NCBI GenBank assembly: GCA_964398035.1
Contig: CAYNLI010000002.1
Coordinates: 8,007 to 72,006 of the forward strand
Source of the DNA: Saonia sp964398035
GTDB taxonomy: Bacteria; Bacteroidota; Bacteroidia; Flavobacteriales; Flavobacteriaceae
DNA length: 64,000 bases
Direction: 5' to 3'
The position numbers and the translations under genes are program-made. The notes under the pieces are model-generated. The model was not told the origin of the DNA. It did not search any database and saw nothing but the letters and a program-made list of their open reading frames with translations. Below are positions 54,900 through 63,892 of this stretch, in pieces; position 1 is the stretch's first letter; the number at the start of each line of letters is the position of its first letter.

Positions 54900-56552
54900 A
54901 TGAACAATAAAATATTATTTATACTTTTTATGGTGTTTGTGTTGGCTAGCTGTAACGATGAATTTTTAGATCGATTGCCAGAGACAAGTATTACAGAAGA
55001 TAATTTCTGGAATACAGAACAAGATTTAATAGCCTATAATAACCAATTATATGCCACGTATTATGAACCGAAAGGCTTTGGGAGTCTTCATGAGAATTAT
55101 GTTCTAGAGGGCATGAGTGACAATGCATTTTCAGATTCTCCAAGTGATCTCCGGTTGGGAGTTCATTCTGCAAGTAATCCTATTACAAGTATCAGTATAT
55201 GGAATTGGAATTGGGAACTAATTAGAAATATCAATGTTTTTCTTGAAAACTACAAAAATACACTCATAGATGAATCGATTCAGAATAAACATGCTGCCGA
55301 AGCTAGGTTGTTAAGAGCATTGAGTTATTACGATAAAGTAAAATTATATGGGAATTTACCACTAATTGATAAAGTATTATCGGAGGATGACGAACTTGTT
55401 TTTACCACACAATCAAGCAGGAACGAAATAATCCAGTTCATCATAGACGATTTGAATTTTGCCGTTCAATGGCTTCCTGAAGGAGCACCAACAGGAAAGT
55501 TTTCCAAAAATATTGCATTGGCTTATAAAGCTAGAATTACTCTTCATGAAGGTACATTTAGAAAATACCACGGTTTAGGAGGAGAATCTCCCTTTTTACA
55601 AGCAGCAGCCAATGCGGCTAATGAGGTTATTGCAAGTGAAAAATATCAAATAACCTCCGATAGTTATTTCTCTTTATTCAACAGTACAGATTTATTAGGT
55701 AACAAAGAGGTTGTTTTCTACAAGGATTATGATGAAACGCTACAGATTTATCATAATATCGTAAACAGTATTACGAATGTTGCAGGACAGTCTTATGGAG
55801 GCACCAAAAGCCTGATCAACGATTACCTGTGTACTGATGGACTTTCAATTTCTGATAGCCCTCTATATCAGGGCGATGAGGTTATTGCTAATGAATTCAT
55901 CAATAGGGATTTACGTCTGAGTGCAACATTTGCATCTCCAAACGATTCTAGATTTTCTTACTTTATGGGAAATAAAATCTATTTGAATTCATCGCCTAAT
56001 GGGTTTCCTATATCAGCATCTCCCTCTGGTTATCATGCCGCTAAATTTTTCAATGATGACCGAGTTCATACTGCTGCATTTGCCAGAGATTGGGGAGATT
56101 ATCCATTATTTCGATATGCCGAGGTACTATTGATTTATGCAGAAGCAAAAAAAGAACTTGGAAGCCTTACACAAGGAGATATTGATATATCAATAAATTT
56201 GTTAAGAACAAAAGCAGGAGTGGCAGATATGACCCTTGCCAATGCCTCGGTAAATGAAATTAGACGGGAAAGACGTGTTGAACTTGCACTTGAAGGAATG
56301 CGCTATGATGATTTGATGCGTTGGAAACAAGGACCATTGTTGGCTCAACCTGTATTGGGTATAAAATTTACCGCAGATAATATTGCTGATTACCATGATT
56401 ATGAAATTGGGACTGATATTACTTTGGATGCATCTGGTTATGTCAAATCAAACAGTATATATGATTTTGATGAAAATAAGCATTATTACTTTCCCATACC
56501 GATTAATGAATTATCGCTAAACCCTAATCTTGTACAAACCAATGATTGGTAA
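54900..56552 (+). CDS. RagB/SusD family nutrient uptake outer membrane lipoprotein
   Basis: A 550-aa lipoprotein with lipobox Cys18 (FVLASC) followed by NDEFLD, an acidic stretch fitting surface display. The SusD N-terminal TPR-like part (LDRLPETSITEDNFWNTEQDL, AEARLLRALSYYDKVKLYGNLPLI, cited in part) and C-terminal part (FRYAEVLLIYAEAKKELG, IRRERRVELALEGMRYDDLMRW) are clear. It forms the lid of the SusC channel and binds the glycan. It starts 22 bases after susC. Confidence 0.95.
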   Translation: MNNKILFILFMVFVLASCNDEFLDRLPETSITEDNFWNTEQDLIAYNNQLYATYYEPKGFGSLHENYVLEGMSDNAFSDSPSDLRLGVHSASNPITSISIWNWNWELIRNINVFLENYKNTLIDESIQNKHAAEARLLRALSYYDKVKLYGNLPLIDKVLSEDDELVFTTQSSRNEIIQFIIDDLNFAVQWLPEGAPTGKFSKNIALAYKARITLHEGTFRKYHGLGGESPFLQAAANAANEVIASEKYQITSDSYFSLFNSTDLLGNKEVVFYKDYDETLQIYHNIVNSITNVAGQSYGGTKSLINDYLCTDGLSISDSPLYQGDEVIANEFINRDLRLSATFASPNDSRFSYFMGNKIYLNSSPNGFPISASPSGYHAAKFFNDDRVHTAAFARDWGDYPLFRYAEVLLIYAEAKKELGSLTQGDIDISINLLRTKAGVADMTLANASVNEIRRERRVELALEGMRYDDLMRWKQGPLLAQPVLGIKFTADNIADYHDYEIGTDITLDASGYVKSNSIYDFDENKHYYFPIPINELSLNPNLVQTNDW

Positions 56553-56575
56553 AACTACATCTAGCTATTAACAAT

Positions 56576-56655
56576 AACGAACTTAGTTGAATTTTTTGAT
56601 TGAAGTGAAAAATTAGGTTTTTATACCCAATTGAAAAAATTTAACTAAGTTCGTT
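56576..56655. repeat. long hairpin between susD and the first sulfatase
   Basis: Arms 56576-56602 and 56629-56655 match at 23 of 27 positions around a 26-base loop, starting 23 bases after the susD stop. The first 12 bases, AACGAACTTAGT, recur at 61414-61425. It may be a processing or attenuation structure that lowers expression of genes beyond susCD, or the inverted ends of a lost insertion element. Confidence 0.6.
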
Positions 56656-56666
56656 TCAATAAACGT

Positions 56667-56801
56667 AATGGAAATGTCGACAAACACGGGTATTTCTACC
56701 AAGAACTCTACAATGAAAGATATGCAATGGAGAGAACCAATGCTTGGCTATTTTATATTGCTACTTTTAATGATTTAATACTACAATCTCCAGTTAGATA
56801 G
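56667..56801 (+). mobile_element. IS5/IS4-like transposase C-terminal remnant
   Basis: A 44-codon frame ending at TAG reads ...KHGYFYQELYNERYAMERTNAW and then degenerates. The ERYxxERTNAW pattern is typical of the C-terminal end of IS5-group DDE transposases. No start codon or catalytic core remains. It lies just beyond the long hairpin, so the hairpin may belong to the same element. Confidence 0.55.
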
Positions 56802-56954
56802 GTTCTAATTGTCTGCTGTTAATTGCAGCAGTATTTAAAAAATTCTAAAAACCTAAAAAAAAGGTTAAATTATTTTTTTAAAAAATTAGAAACCATTTGA
56901 TTATTGGAGTCTAACAACATATTTTTCTAATAACCAAAGGTCTAAAAATACCAT
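56802..56954. other. intergenic segment before the first sulfatase
   Basis: It contains a short hairpin, CTGCTG / CAGCAG around 7 bases (56813-56831), and AT-rich sequence. No promoter consensus was recognised. The sulfatase promoter may lie here, since the hairpin and IS remnant separate it from susD. Confidence 0.3.
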
Positions 56955-58499
56955 ATGAAAATCATATACAATTTACGATTGCTATTTTACATATTATGTA
57001 TAGCATCTTGTAAACCATCAGCTAAAAATGACCAAGAAAAAACTAAAGAATCGAACAGACCCAACATTGTTTTTATTTATACAGATGATCAAACTTACGA
57101 ATCGATTAACGCTCTGGGAAATGCCGAGATTCAGACACCGAACCTTGATCGATTGGTCAATTCTGGAACCACTTTTACCCATGCCTATAATATGGGGGGG
57201 TGGCATGGAGCGGTATGTGTTGCTTCTAGATCGATGATTATTTCTGGTTCGTTTATCTGGAATGCCAAACAAAAAGATAGTCTGTGGGCAAAAAGAGATT
57301 CCATAGCCTTGAAACAAACCTGGAGTAGATTAATGGCCAATCAGGGATATAAGACATATATGACCGGCAAATGGCATGTTAAAGCTCCAGTAGATATGAT
57401 CTTTGAGCGATTTGCACATATAAGACCTGGAATGCCAGAAGATCAGAGGAAGGAATTAAGGGTCTCAATCAAGAAATGGAAGGAAGAATCTGGCGATATG
57501 AAGGATTGGAACAATTATATGCCCCTAGGCTATGCTCGCCCCAAAAATGAAAATGACAATTCATGGTTGCCTATGGATTCTATTCATGGAGGCTTTTGGG
57601 AAGGTGGAAAGCATTGGAGCGAGGTGGTAAGAGATGATGCTTTGAGGTTTCTCAAAGATGCCAGTACTAATGATAAGCCATTTTTTATGTACCTCGCATT
57701 TAACGCTCCACATGATCCAAGACAGGCTCCACAAATTTTTTTGGATATGTATCCATTGGATAAAATTTCCGTTCCTGAAAATTTCCTGCCAGAGTATCCT
57801 TGGAAAGACGATATTGGTAATGGACCAAACCTTAGGGATGAAGCATTGGCACCGTTTCCAAGAACAGAATATGCAGTAAAGAAACATAGACAGGAATATT
57901 ATGCCAGCATCACCCATTTGGATGAACAGATAGGTGAAATAATCGATGCCCTAGAGGCTTCCGGTGAACTGGATAACACCTATGTTTTCTTTACTGGAGA
58001 TCACGGATTGTCTGTCGGGCAGCATGGATTAATGGGCAAACAGAGTCTTTTTGATCATAGCATCAGGGTTCCGTTGATGGTAGTTGGACCTAATATACCA
58101 AAGGGGAAAAGATTAGATCAGGATGTTTACTTGCAGGATATTATGGCCACAAGTCTTGAATTGGCAGAAATTGAAAAACCTTCCTATGTACAGTTTAACA
58201 GTTTTCTGGACATTATTAGCGGCAAAAGGCAAGAAAGTCATTATGATGCTGTTTATGGAGCTTATATAAATTTCCAAAGAATGATAAGAAAAGATGGATA
58301 TAAATTATTGGTCTATCCTAAAATTGACAAAATTTTATTGTTCGATATGAAAAATGACCCCAAAGAAATCAATGATATCTCCAAAGACATTGAACAGACC
58401 AAACGTGTAAAGTCACTTTTTGCCGATTTATTACAATTACAAATGAAAGTAAACGATTCTTTAGATTTATCGGAGCTATACCAATCGCTACAAGATTAA
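56955..58499 (+). CDS. S1 family sulfatase lipoprotein (Cys-type)
   Basis: A 514-aa arylsulfatase-type hydrolase. Lipobox Cys19 (CIASC) is followed by KPSAKND, without the acidic surface signal. Metal ligands Asp44-Asp45 lie in IYTDDQTYES. The formylglycine site is Cys88 in CVASR (88-92), so activation by a formylglycine-generating enzyme is needed; none is encoded in the window. TGKWH, and TGDHGLSVGQHGLMGKQSLFDH near the end, cited in part, complete the active site. It should remove sulfate esters from imported glycans in the periplasm. It resembles choline-/iduronate-sulfatase-like members; subfamily not assigned. Confidence 0.93.
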   Translation: MKIIYNLRLLFYILCIASCKPSAKNDQEKTKESNRPNIVFIYTDDQTYESINALGNAEIQTPNLDRLVNSGTTFTHAYNMGGWHGAVCVASRSMIISGSFIWNAKQKDSLWAKRDSIALKQTWSRLMANQGYKTYMTGKWHVKAPVDMIFERFAHIRPGMPEDQRKELRVSIKKWKEESGDMKDWNNYMPLGYARPKNENDNSWLPMDSIHGGFWEGGKHWSEVVRDDALRFLKDASTNDKPFFMYLAFNAPHDPRQAPQIFLDMYPLDKISVPENFLPEYPWKDDIGNGPNLRDEALAPFPRTEYAVKKHRQEYYASITHLDEQIGEIIDALEASGELDNTYVFFTGDHGLSVGQHGLMGKQSLFDHSIRVPLMVVGPNIPKGKRLDQDVYLQDIMATSLELAEIEKPSYVQFNSFLDIISGKRQESHYDAVYGAYINFQRMIRKDGYKLLVYPKIDKILLFDMKNDPKEINDISKDIEQTKRVKSLFADLLQLQMKVNDSLDLSELYQSLQD

Positions 58500-58558
58500 A
58501 CTCCCAAGTGATAATAGGATTATTTCTGTTATGAACAGTCAAATACAATAACAACATT

Positions 58559-59923
58559 ATGTTTAAAATAGGGTTCTTATTATTGCTGATTCTTCTGTTT
58601 TTATCCAGTTGTACTACAATAAAGAAGGAGTCTAACATTTCTGAAACAGCATCAGGGATTATTTCAGAGAAGCCCAATATCATTTTGATAATGGCCGATG
58701 ATCTAGGCTATGGTGATGTCGGGTTTAATGGGAATACTACGATTAAAACACCCGCTATTGACCAATGGGCACTTGACGGTATAAAATTTAATCGTTTTTA
58801 TGCCGCCACACCTGTTTGTTCGCCAACTAGAGGCAGTGTGCTGACCAGTCGTCATCCGTTCCGTTACGGAATCTATTTTGCTATCTCGGGCCATGTAAAA
58901 CAGCAGAAAGTTCTTCTTCCCGAAGTATTAAAACAACAAGGATCTACTACTGGGCATTTTGGTAAGTGGCATTTAGGAACACTTACCGATGAAGAACAAA
59001 ATAGATGGGGAGGCTGGGATAAAGATCCAGCGAGTAATTTTTCGCCACCTTGGCTAAATGGTTATGATGCCTGTTTCGTTACCGAATCAAAGGTGCCTAC
59101 TTGGAATCCAATGTACGATAAAAAATATACGTTGCTTGATGGCTCTATTCAAGAAGAAGCACCGAGATACCATACCGACTACTGGGAAGGGCCGAGTCGA
59201 AAAGCAAAAAAAAATCTAAAGGGAGACGACTCTCTTGTAATTATGGATAGGGTTATTCCGTTCATTGAAGTAGCAGTAGAAAAAAATCAACCCTTTTTTA
59301 GTATCATCTGGTTCCATACTCCGCACAAACCCGTAATAGCGGATCCGGAGTATCGCACCATGTATTCTAGACATACGGAGTATGAACAGAACTACTTTGG
59401 ATGTATTACGGCAATGGACGACCAAATTGGTCGTTTGCGTTCAAAACTTCAGGAATTGGGAATAGAAGAAAATACGATGATTTGGTTTTGCTCGGACAAT
59501 GGACCTGAAGGTAAAATTATTGACCCTGATAGCTCCCTAGGGTCAGCAGGAATATTTAATGGAAGAAAGCCTAGTTTGCTCGAGGGTGGCATTCGTGTGC
59601 CCGCTTTTATGGGTGTATTGGACATTCATAAAAAAGGATATGAAAACCCGATTGATGGGGTTAGTTTGAAGTTGATGATGGAGGGTGGAATGAGCGCAAG
59701 AAACTCACCCATTGGTTTTAAAAACCAAACTCAAAGGGCTTGGATCGCCGAACGCTATAAAATTTATTCGAACGATAATGGAAATACCTTTAAATTATTC
59801 GACTTGATAGATGACCCTATGGAAAAAAACAATCTAGCCACTCAATTGGCCGGCATAAAAGCCGATTTTCTCAAATGGGAAACCTCATGCGCCAATAGTG
59901 ATGAGAGGAATGATTATCGTTAA
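58559..59923 (+). CDS. S1 family sulfatase lipoprotein (Cys-type), second
   Basis: A 454-aa sulfatase. Lipobox Cys18 (FLSSC) is followed by TTIKKE. Asp47-Asp48 bind the metal (IMADDLGYGDVG). The formylglycine motif is Cys87 in CSPTR (87-91), and GHFGKWHLG, FHTPHKP and FCSDNGPEG follow in order. It is distinct in sequence from the first sulfatase, so the two probably attack different sulfate positions. Spacing of 59 bases suggests one transcript. The target glycan is unknown. Confidence 0.93.
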   Translation: MFKIGFLLLLILLFLSSCTTIKKESNISETASGIISEKPNIILIMADDLGYGDVGFNGNTTIKTPAIDQWALDGIKFNRFYAATPVCSPTRGSVLTSRHPFRYGIYFAISGHVKQQKVLLPEVLKQQGSTTGHFGKWHLGTLTDEEQNRWGGWDKDPASNFSPPWLNGYDACFVTESKVPTWNPMYDKKYTLLDGSIQEEAPRYHTDYWEGPSRKAKKNLKGDDSLVIMDRVIPFIEVAVEKNQPFFSIIWFHTPHKPVIADPEYRTMYSRHTEYEQNYFGCITAMDDQIGRLRSKLQELGIEENTMIWFCSDNGPEGKIIDPDSSLGSAGIFNGRKPSLLEGGIRVPAFMGVLDIHKKGYENPIDGVSLKLMMEGGMSARNSPIGFKNQTQRAWIAERYKIYSNDNGNTFKLFDLIDDPMEKNNLATQLAGIKADFLKWETSCANSDERNDYR

Positions 59924-60161
59924 ATATGGGTAAAAAAGAAAGCATTTTTATAATGCGATAATATTATAATAAGAAAAATAAAGATGGTCAAAGTTGATAT
60001 ACAAGCCTGCTTCCCTGTTTGGGCTGGTTTAAGTAAAGTAAAAAACTTGTTTATCTTTTTGGATTGTATCGAAAATCACAGAGTTTGCATCTCGCCGAAG
60101 GTGTTTTCGAGTTGTATGGCAGGAAAAGGGAAATGAATTATTATATAAATACCAACAAGTT

Positions 60162-61253
60162 ATGAAATCGAGTTCTATTATGATCATGATACTCTTCATT
60201 GGGTTATTGGGGTGTAAGCCTTCAGGCAAAAAACAATCAAAAACAGAAAAGGATGTAGGGGATACACAATTGTTAAACCTTGGGGAAATGGTTCAAACTG
60301 TCCCCATGGAATCATTTTATCAGGATGAAGGATGGTTTACTTGGGGAGGAAGCATGGTACAAGGAGATGATGGTAAATATTATTTATTTTATTCACGTTG
60401 GCCGTATGAAACCCAGCATAAAGGTTGGCTAATGACTTCGGAAATTGCCTGCGCCATTGCCGACAAACCTACCGGGCCATATACATTTCATTCGGAAATA
60501 CTAAAAGGTAGAGGGGAAGGTTATTTCGATGCCAATACGATTCACAACCCACATATCCATAAGTTCAATGGCAAATATTATCTTTATTATATAGGAGCCA
60601 AGACAAAGGATAAAAGAGAGGAAACAAGACGTACACAGCGAATCGGGGTTGCGGTTTCCGAAAATATCAAAGGACCATGGAAACGTTTTGATGCACCGCT
60701 TTTAGATGTAGGCCCAGGTTCGTTCGATAGTGGTTTTACAACAAATCCATCCGTTGTCCGTAAGAACGACAGCACCTATATAATGGTATACAAATGTATC
60801 GATGACAGAAACAGAGTTGTTCATGGCGTGGCTTTCTCCAAGTCTCCCACGGGTCCGTTCACAAAACATAACAAACCTATATTCACTATAAAAAACAGCA
60901 AGTTCCCCGCAGAAGACCCTTTTATCTTTATGCACAATGAAAAGTTATATACTATATTGTCCGATAATCATGGTGAATTTACAGGAATAAAACAGGCACT
61001 TTGTCTTTTTACATCAGATAACGGAATTGACTGGGTTCTGGCAGAACATCCATTAGTTTCTAATCGTAAAATAGAATGGGAAGATGGAACCATCGAGGAG
61101 CTTAGAGACCTTGAACGACCTCAAATATGGTTTGATGCGAACAATGAACCTACAGTACTATTTTGTGCTGCGACGCGGGTAGAGCGTACACAAGGTAATA
61201 GTTTCAATATCCATATACCGTTAAAAAAATATCAAGATACAAATGGCAATTAA
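60162..61253 (+). CDS. GH43-like five-bladed beta-propeller glycoside hydrolase lipoprotein
   Basis: A 363-aa protein with lipobox Cys18 (IGLLGC) followed by the basic KPSGKKQSKTEK. The body reads as a glycoside-hydrolase propeller: WGGSMVQGDDGKYYLFYSRWP, NPHIHKFNGKYYLYYIGAK, TNPSVVRKNDSTYIMVYK, FPAEDPFIFMHNEKLYTILSDNHGEF, cited in part. Each is a blade start with the acidic/aromatic pattern of clan GH-F enzymes (GH43 and relatives such as GH117). The exact family cannot be told. Beside two sulfatases it probably releases a sugar from a desulfated oligosaccharide. Confidence 0.75.
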   Translation: MKSSSIMIMILFIGLLGCKPSGKKQSKTEKDVGDTQLLNLGEMVQTVPMESFYQDEGWFTWGGSMVQGDDGKYYLFYSRWPYETQHKGWLMTSEIACAIADKPTGPYTFHSEILKGRGEGYFDANTIHNPHIHKFNGKYYLYYIGAKTKDKREETRRTQRIGVAVSENIKGPWKRFDAPLLDVGPGSFDSGFTTNPSVVRKNDSTYIMVYKCIDDRNRVVHGVAFSKSPTGPFTKHNKPIFTIKNSKFPAEDPFIFMHNEKLYTILSDNHGEFTGIKQALCLFTSDNGIDWVLAEHPLVSNRKIEWEDGTIEELRDLERPQIWFDANNEPTVLFCAATRVERTQGNSFNIHIPLKKYQDTNGN

Positions 61254-61413
61254 TGCTCTATAACAAGTTCAAAATAAGCAAGGTATTATATAATAAGGCT
61301 ATAGTTTAGAATAGCTATTATTTTTACATCTTCATGCTATGAAGATATCAGCGCTCAAATCAGGATTATTGAACCTATCAAAATATGAAAGGCAACGGTA
61401 AATAGGCTTCAAA

Positions 61414-61425
61414 AACGAACTTAGT
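61414..61425 (+). repeat. third copy of the 12-bp hairpin-arm motif
   Basis: AACGAACTTAGT, identical to the first 12 bases of the hairpin arm at 56576 and to its inverted copy at 56644-56655. It lies about 160 bases after the glycoside hydrolase stop. Confidence 0.5.
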
Positions 61426-61479
61426 ACCTTTTGAAACTATCAAGGATTATGACTAATTGTTGTGTTTAGGCAAATATTC

Positions 61480-61524
61480 TAGTTAATCTAAAGAGGAAAA
61501 ATTCTACGTTTTTAACACCTCTAA
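61480..61524. repeat. degenerate 46-bp repeat, right copy, at the PUL edge
   Basis: Resembles 48745-48790: TAGTTA start, AAAGAGG / CCTCTAA arms, 21-base spacer. It abuts the IS3 remnant. Together the copies bracket the sigma factor to glycoside hydrolase region. Confidence 0.45.
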
Positions 61525-61738
61525 AACTAAAGGTTGAACTAATTTATGGAAATGAATTAGAATCTATTGAGCAGGCTAAAACTAGTATTTTTGAGTACGT
61601 AGAAGTATGGTATAATAAAAAACGATTACATTCTTCTTTAGGATATAAAACCCCTTATGAAGTAGAACAAGAATTTTATCAATTTAAATATGTAGCATAG
61701 GTCTTAGAAAATTTGTCCGCCTTTTTGTTGAAAGTCCA
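61521..61738 (+). mobile_element. IS3 family transposase (OrfB) C-terminal remnant with right end
   Basis: An open frame ending at TAG 61698-61700 reads LKVELIYGNELESIEQAK, then FEYVEVWYNKKRLHSSLGYK and TPYEVEQEF. This is the standard C-terminus of IS3 OrfB integrases. The catalytic D, D and most of the protein are missing upstream. A GC-richer stretch ending AAAGTCCA (61738) may be the right inverted repeat. No left end was found in the window. Confidence 0.85.
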
Positions 61739-61799
61739 AAAAGCAAAATCACATGTTGGTGATACAAAAGGCCACTAAACTTTCTGTTAAGGGTTTTAT

Positions 61800-62096
61800 T
61801 TAGAATTCTTCAAACCTGTTTACTTTTCTTTTTAAAACAATAAGTTCTTCATGCAGTTTTTCAATTTTTTCCAAAAGATGGTGTATTGCCTCTAACCCAT
61901 CTAAATTTATATTCAACTCTTGGTGCAAACGGACCAGTTTTTCAAGTTTTGGTAAATCATCCTGATGAAAAAATGGTTTTTTTTTAACATAATCAATTTG
62001 TATAAGGTCATATTCCCCAAGAGAGAAAACAAAAGATTCATCAATCTTGTGGCCATAACAAAAATCCGTGATTGCTATATAATTTTTTATCTCCAT
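61800..62096 (-). CDS. cbpM: Chaperone modulator CbpM-like protein
   Basis: A 98-aa protein from the ATG at 62096 (MEIKNYIAITDFC), one base after the cbpA stop. A MerR-like winged-helix N-terminus is followed by a leucine-rich coiled coil (LEAIHHLLEKIEKLHEELIVLKRKV, cited in part). CbpM modulates the DnaJ-like CbpA. A longer frame from 62201 would lie within cbpA and is rejected. Downstream, no clear terminator before the IS3 remnant. Confidence 0.8.
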   Translation of the reverse strand: MEIKNYIAITDFCYGHKIDESFVFSLGEYDLIQIDYVKKKPFFHQDDLPKLEKLVRLHQELNINLDGLEAIHHLLEKIEKLHEELIVLKRKVNRFEEF

Positions 62097-62097
62097 A

Positions 62098-62982
62098 TTA
62101 TAAATCTGTTTTCGCCAATTCCTTGAACAATTCTTTTTGTTTTTCTGATAATTTGGACGGCATTTTAATATTGTAAGTAATAAATAAGTCTCCAAATTCA
62201 CTTTCTTTCTTATATCTAGGAAAACCTTTGCCCTGTAATTTTACTTTACTGCCATTTTGGGTTTCTGGTTTCACTTTCATTTTAACTTTTCCATTAAGTG
62301 TATCCACTATTATATCTCCCCCAAGCACCGCAGTAGTCAAAGAAACATTTACAGATTTGTACAGATTTGCCCCATCTCTTTTAAAATCTGTATTGTTAAT
62401 GATTGAAAATGTAATGAACAAATCTCCATTAGGTCCATTATTGACCCCTTTACCTCCATGTCCTTTAATTTTAATTGTTTGTCCATTTTCAACTCCAGCA
62501 GGTATGGTAATCCGTATATTTTTACCATTTACATTTAATGTCTGTTTATGAGTGGAAAAAGCATCCATAAGGTTTAGTCTTAATTCCGCATTATAATCCT
62601 GACCCCTAAACCTTACATTTCTTCCTTGGGTTCTGGCTCCACCGAACATAGATTCAAAAAAATCAGAAAAATCATTGGCAGAACCACCAGAATAAGTATA
62701 CCCTTTAGGACTCCCCTGTTGCCTTCTAGCGTTTTTTGCTTTCTCAAACTCCTCTGCATGTTGCCAATCTTTGCCATATTGATCGTATTTTTTTCTTTTT
62801 TCAGAATCACTCAATACCTCATTGGCTTCATTGATTTGCTTAAATCTTTTTTCTGCTTCCAAATCTTTGGGGTTAAGGTCTGGATGATATTTTCTAGCCT
62901 GTTTTCTGTAGGCCTTTTTAATATCCTTTTCAGAAGCACTTTTATCAATACCCAATACTTTGTAATAATCAATAAATTCCAT
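62098..62982 (-). CDS. cbpA: DnaJ-class co-chaperone CbpA
   Basis: A 294-aa protein: J domain (residues 4-68; DYYKVLGIDKSASEKDIKKAYRKQARKYHPDLNP, cited in part, with the HPD motif), a Gly-rich linker (about 90-125) and the DnaJ C-terminal substrate-binding domain (about 130-290; DAFSTHKQTLNVNGKNIRITIPAGV). There is no zinc-finger, as in CbpA. It stimulates DnaK. It is followed at one base by cbpM and preceded at 7 bases by the DUF6544-like gene. Confidence 0.92.
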   Translation of the reverse strand: MEFIDYYKVLGIDKSASEKDIKKAYRKQARKYHPDLNPKDLEAEKRFKQINEANEVLSDSEKRKKYDQYGKDWQHAEEFEKAKNARRQQGSPKGYTYSGGSANDFSDFFESMFGGARTQGRNVRFRGQDYNAELRLNLMDAFSTHKQTLNVNGKNIRITIPAGVENGQTIKIKGHGGKGVNNGPNGDLFITFSIINNTDFKRDGANLYKSVNVSLTTAVLGGDIIVDTLNGKVKMKVKPETQNGSKVKLQGKGFPRYKKESEFGDLFITYNIKMPSKLSEKQKELFKELAKTDL

Positions 62983-62989
62983 AAAAAAA

Positions 62990-63784
62990 TCAATCTATTT
63001 TATAACCATGAACATCACTGTTAAAATACTCGAAATCCCCATCTTCTAAATTCCATATGGCCTTCATTGTTGTTGGAATGCACAAACCTTTCATGACTTT
63101 ATAGTTTTCGGCCTTACCTGTAAAATACTCTAACTTTTCGCCACAATATCGTTGTGATTCAAAAGAAACTATTAACCCGTCATCATTAAAATGAAAAGTT
63201 CCCTCTGCATAAATATTATTTATGGAAACATGGGCTTTTACGGAATGTTCATTTATTTCTTCCCAGCTAATGTTTTCACTTAAAAACCCTATTGGGTAAA
63301 ATATTAATTCTCCCAAACAACGAACAAGAGCACTTATGTCTGTTTTTATCCCTTCTGACAAAGCTACATTCTTAAGCCCCAACAAGCTTACCTTTACTTC
63401 TCCTTTGCCATTAATGCTCTTATCCCTGATGAACAATGGAAAGGCCTTGGCGCTCCATATAAATCCAGGATGCTTGGCTGTCATATATTGTGTAGCCGAA
63501 AAACTTGTCCATCCTTTTAAAGGACTGGTCTTTATTCTTCCTATTTGTTTAAAAATTATATTACAATCCTTGCACATCCCTATAACACCTACCTTTTCTA
63601 AATATTTTTTCATGATAAAAGGCAAGCTTTTCAAATCCTCTCTTGTTATAAGGTTTTCTTTCTTATCATACATGTTGAAGAAAAATTCTTTTTCCTTTTC
63701 CAATTGATCATTAAAATGATAGAAACCGTAAAAAACCATAAAAATCAATCCAAATACAACTAACAGTATTATGTATAATATCAT
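62990..63784 (-). CDS. DUF6544-like membrane protein
   Basis: A 264-aa protein when started at the ATG at 63784 (MILYIILLVVFGLIFMVFYGFYHF, one helix); an ATG at 63865 would add 27 residues before the helix. The body is a beta-rich soluble domain (PFIMKKYLEKVGVIG, TSPLKGWTSFSATQYMTA, IPTTMKAIWNLEDGDFEYF), matching DUF6544 as I know it. Function unknown. It heads the operon with cbpA and cbpM, behind an FNR-type palindrome. Confidence 0.7.
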   Translation of the reverse strand: MILYIILLVVFGLIFMVFYGFYHFNDQLEKEKEFFFNMYDKKENLITREDLKSLPFIMKKYLEKVGVIGMCKDCNIIFKQIGRIKTSPLKGWTSFSATQYMTAKHPGFIWSAKAFPLFIRDKSINGKGEVKVSLLGLKNVALSEGIKTDISALVRCLGELIFYPIGFLSENISWEEINEHSVKAHVSINNIYAEGTFHFNDDGLIVSFESQRYCGEKLEYFTGKAENYKVMKGLCIPTTMKAIWNLEDGDFEYFNSDVHGYKID

Positions 63785-63892
63785 TCCTATATCCTTTATA
63801 CAATAAACAAATTGGACATTAAAGTAACTATACCCATACTCATTAAAGAGTTTTTGTTTAGTCAAATCTAATCTTTGGAATCAATATTAAAA

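Noticed and set aside
61254..61799. search for a duplicate of the tRNA-Leu 3' end as an attachment site
   Set aside because: No match to the T-arm or acceptor sequence was seen, so no att site is claimed.
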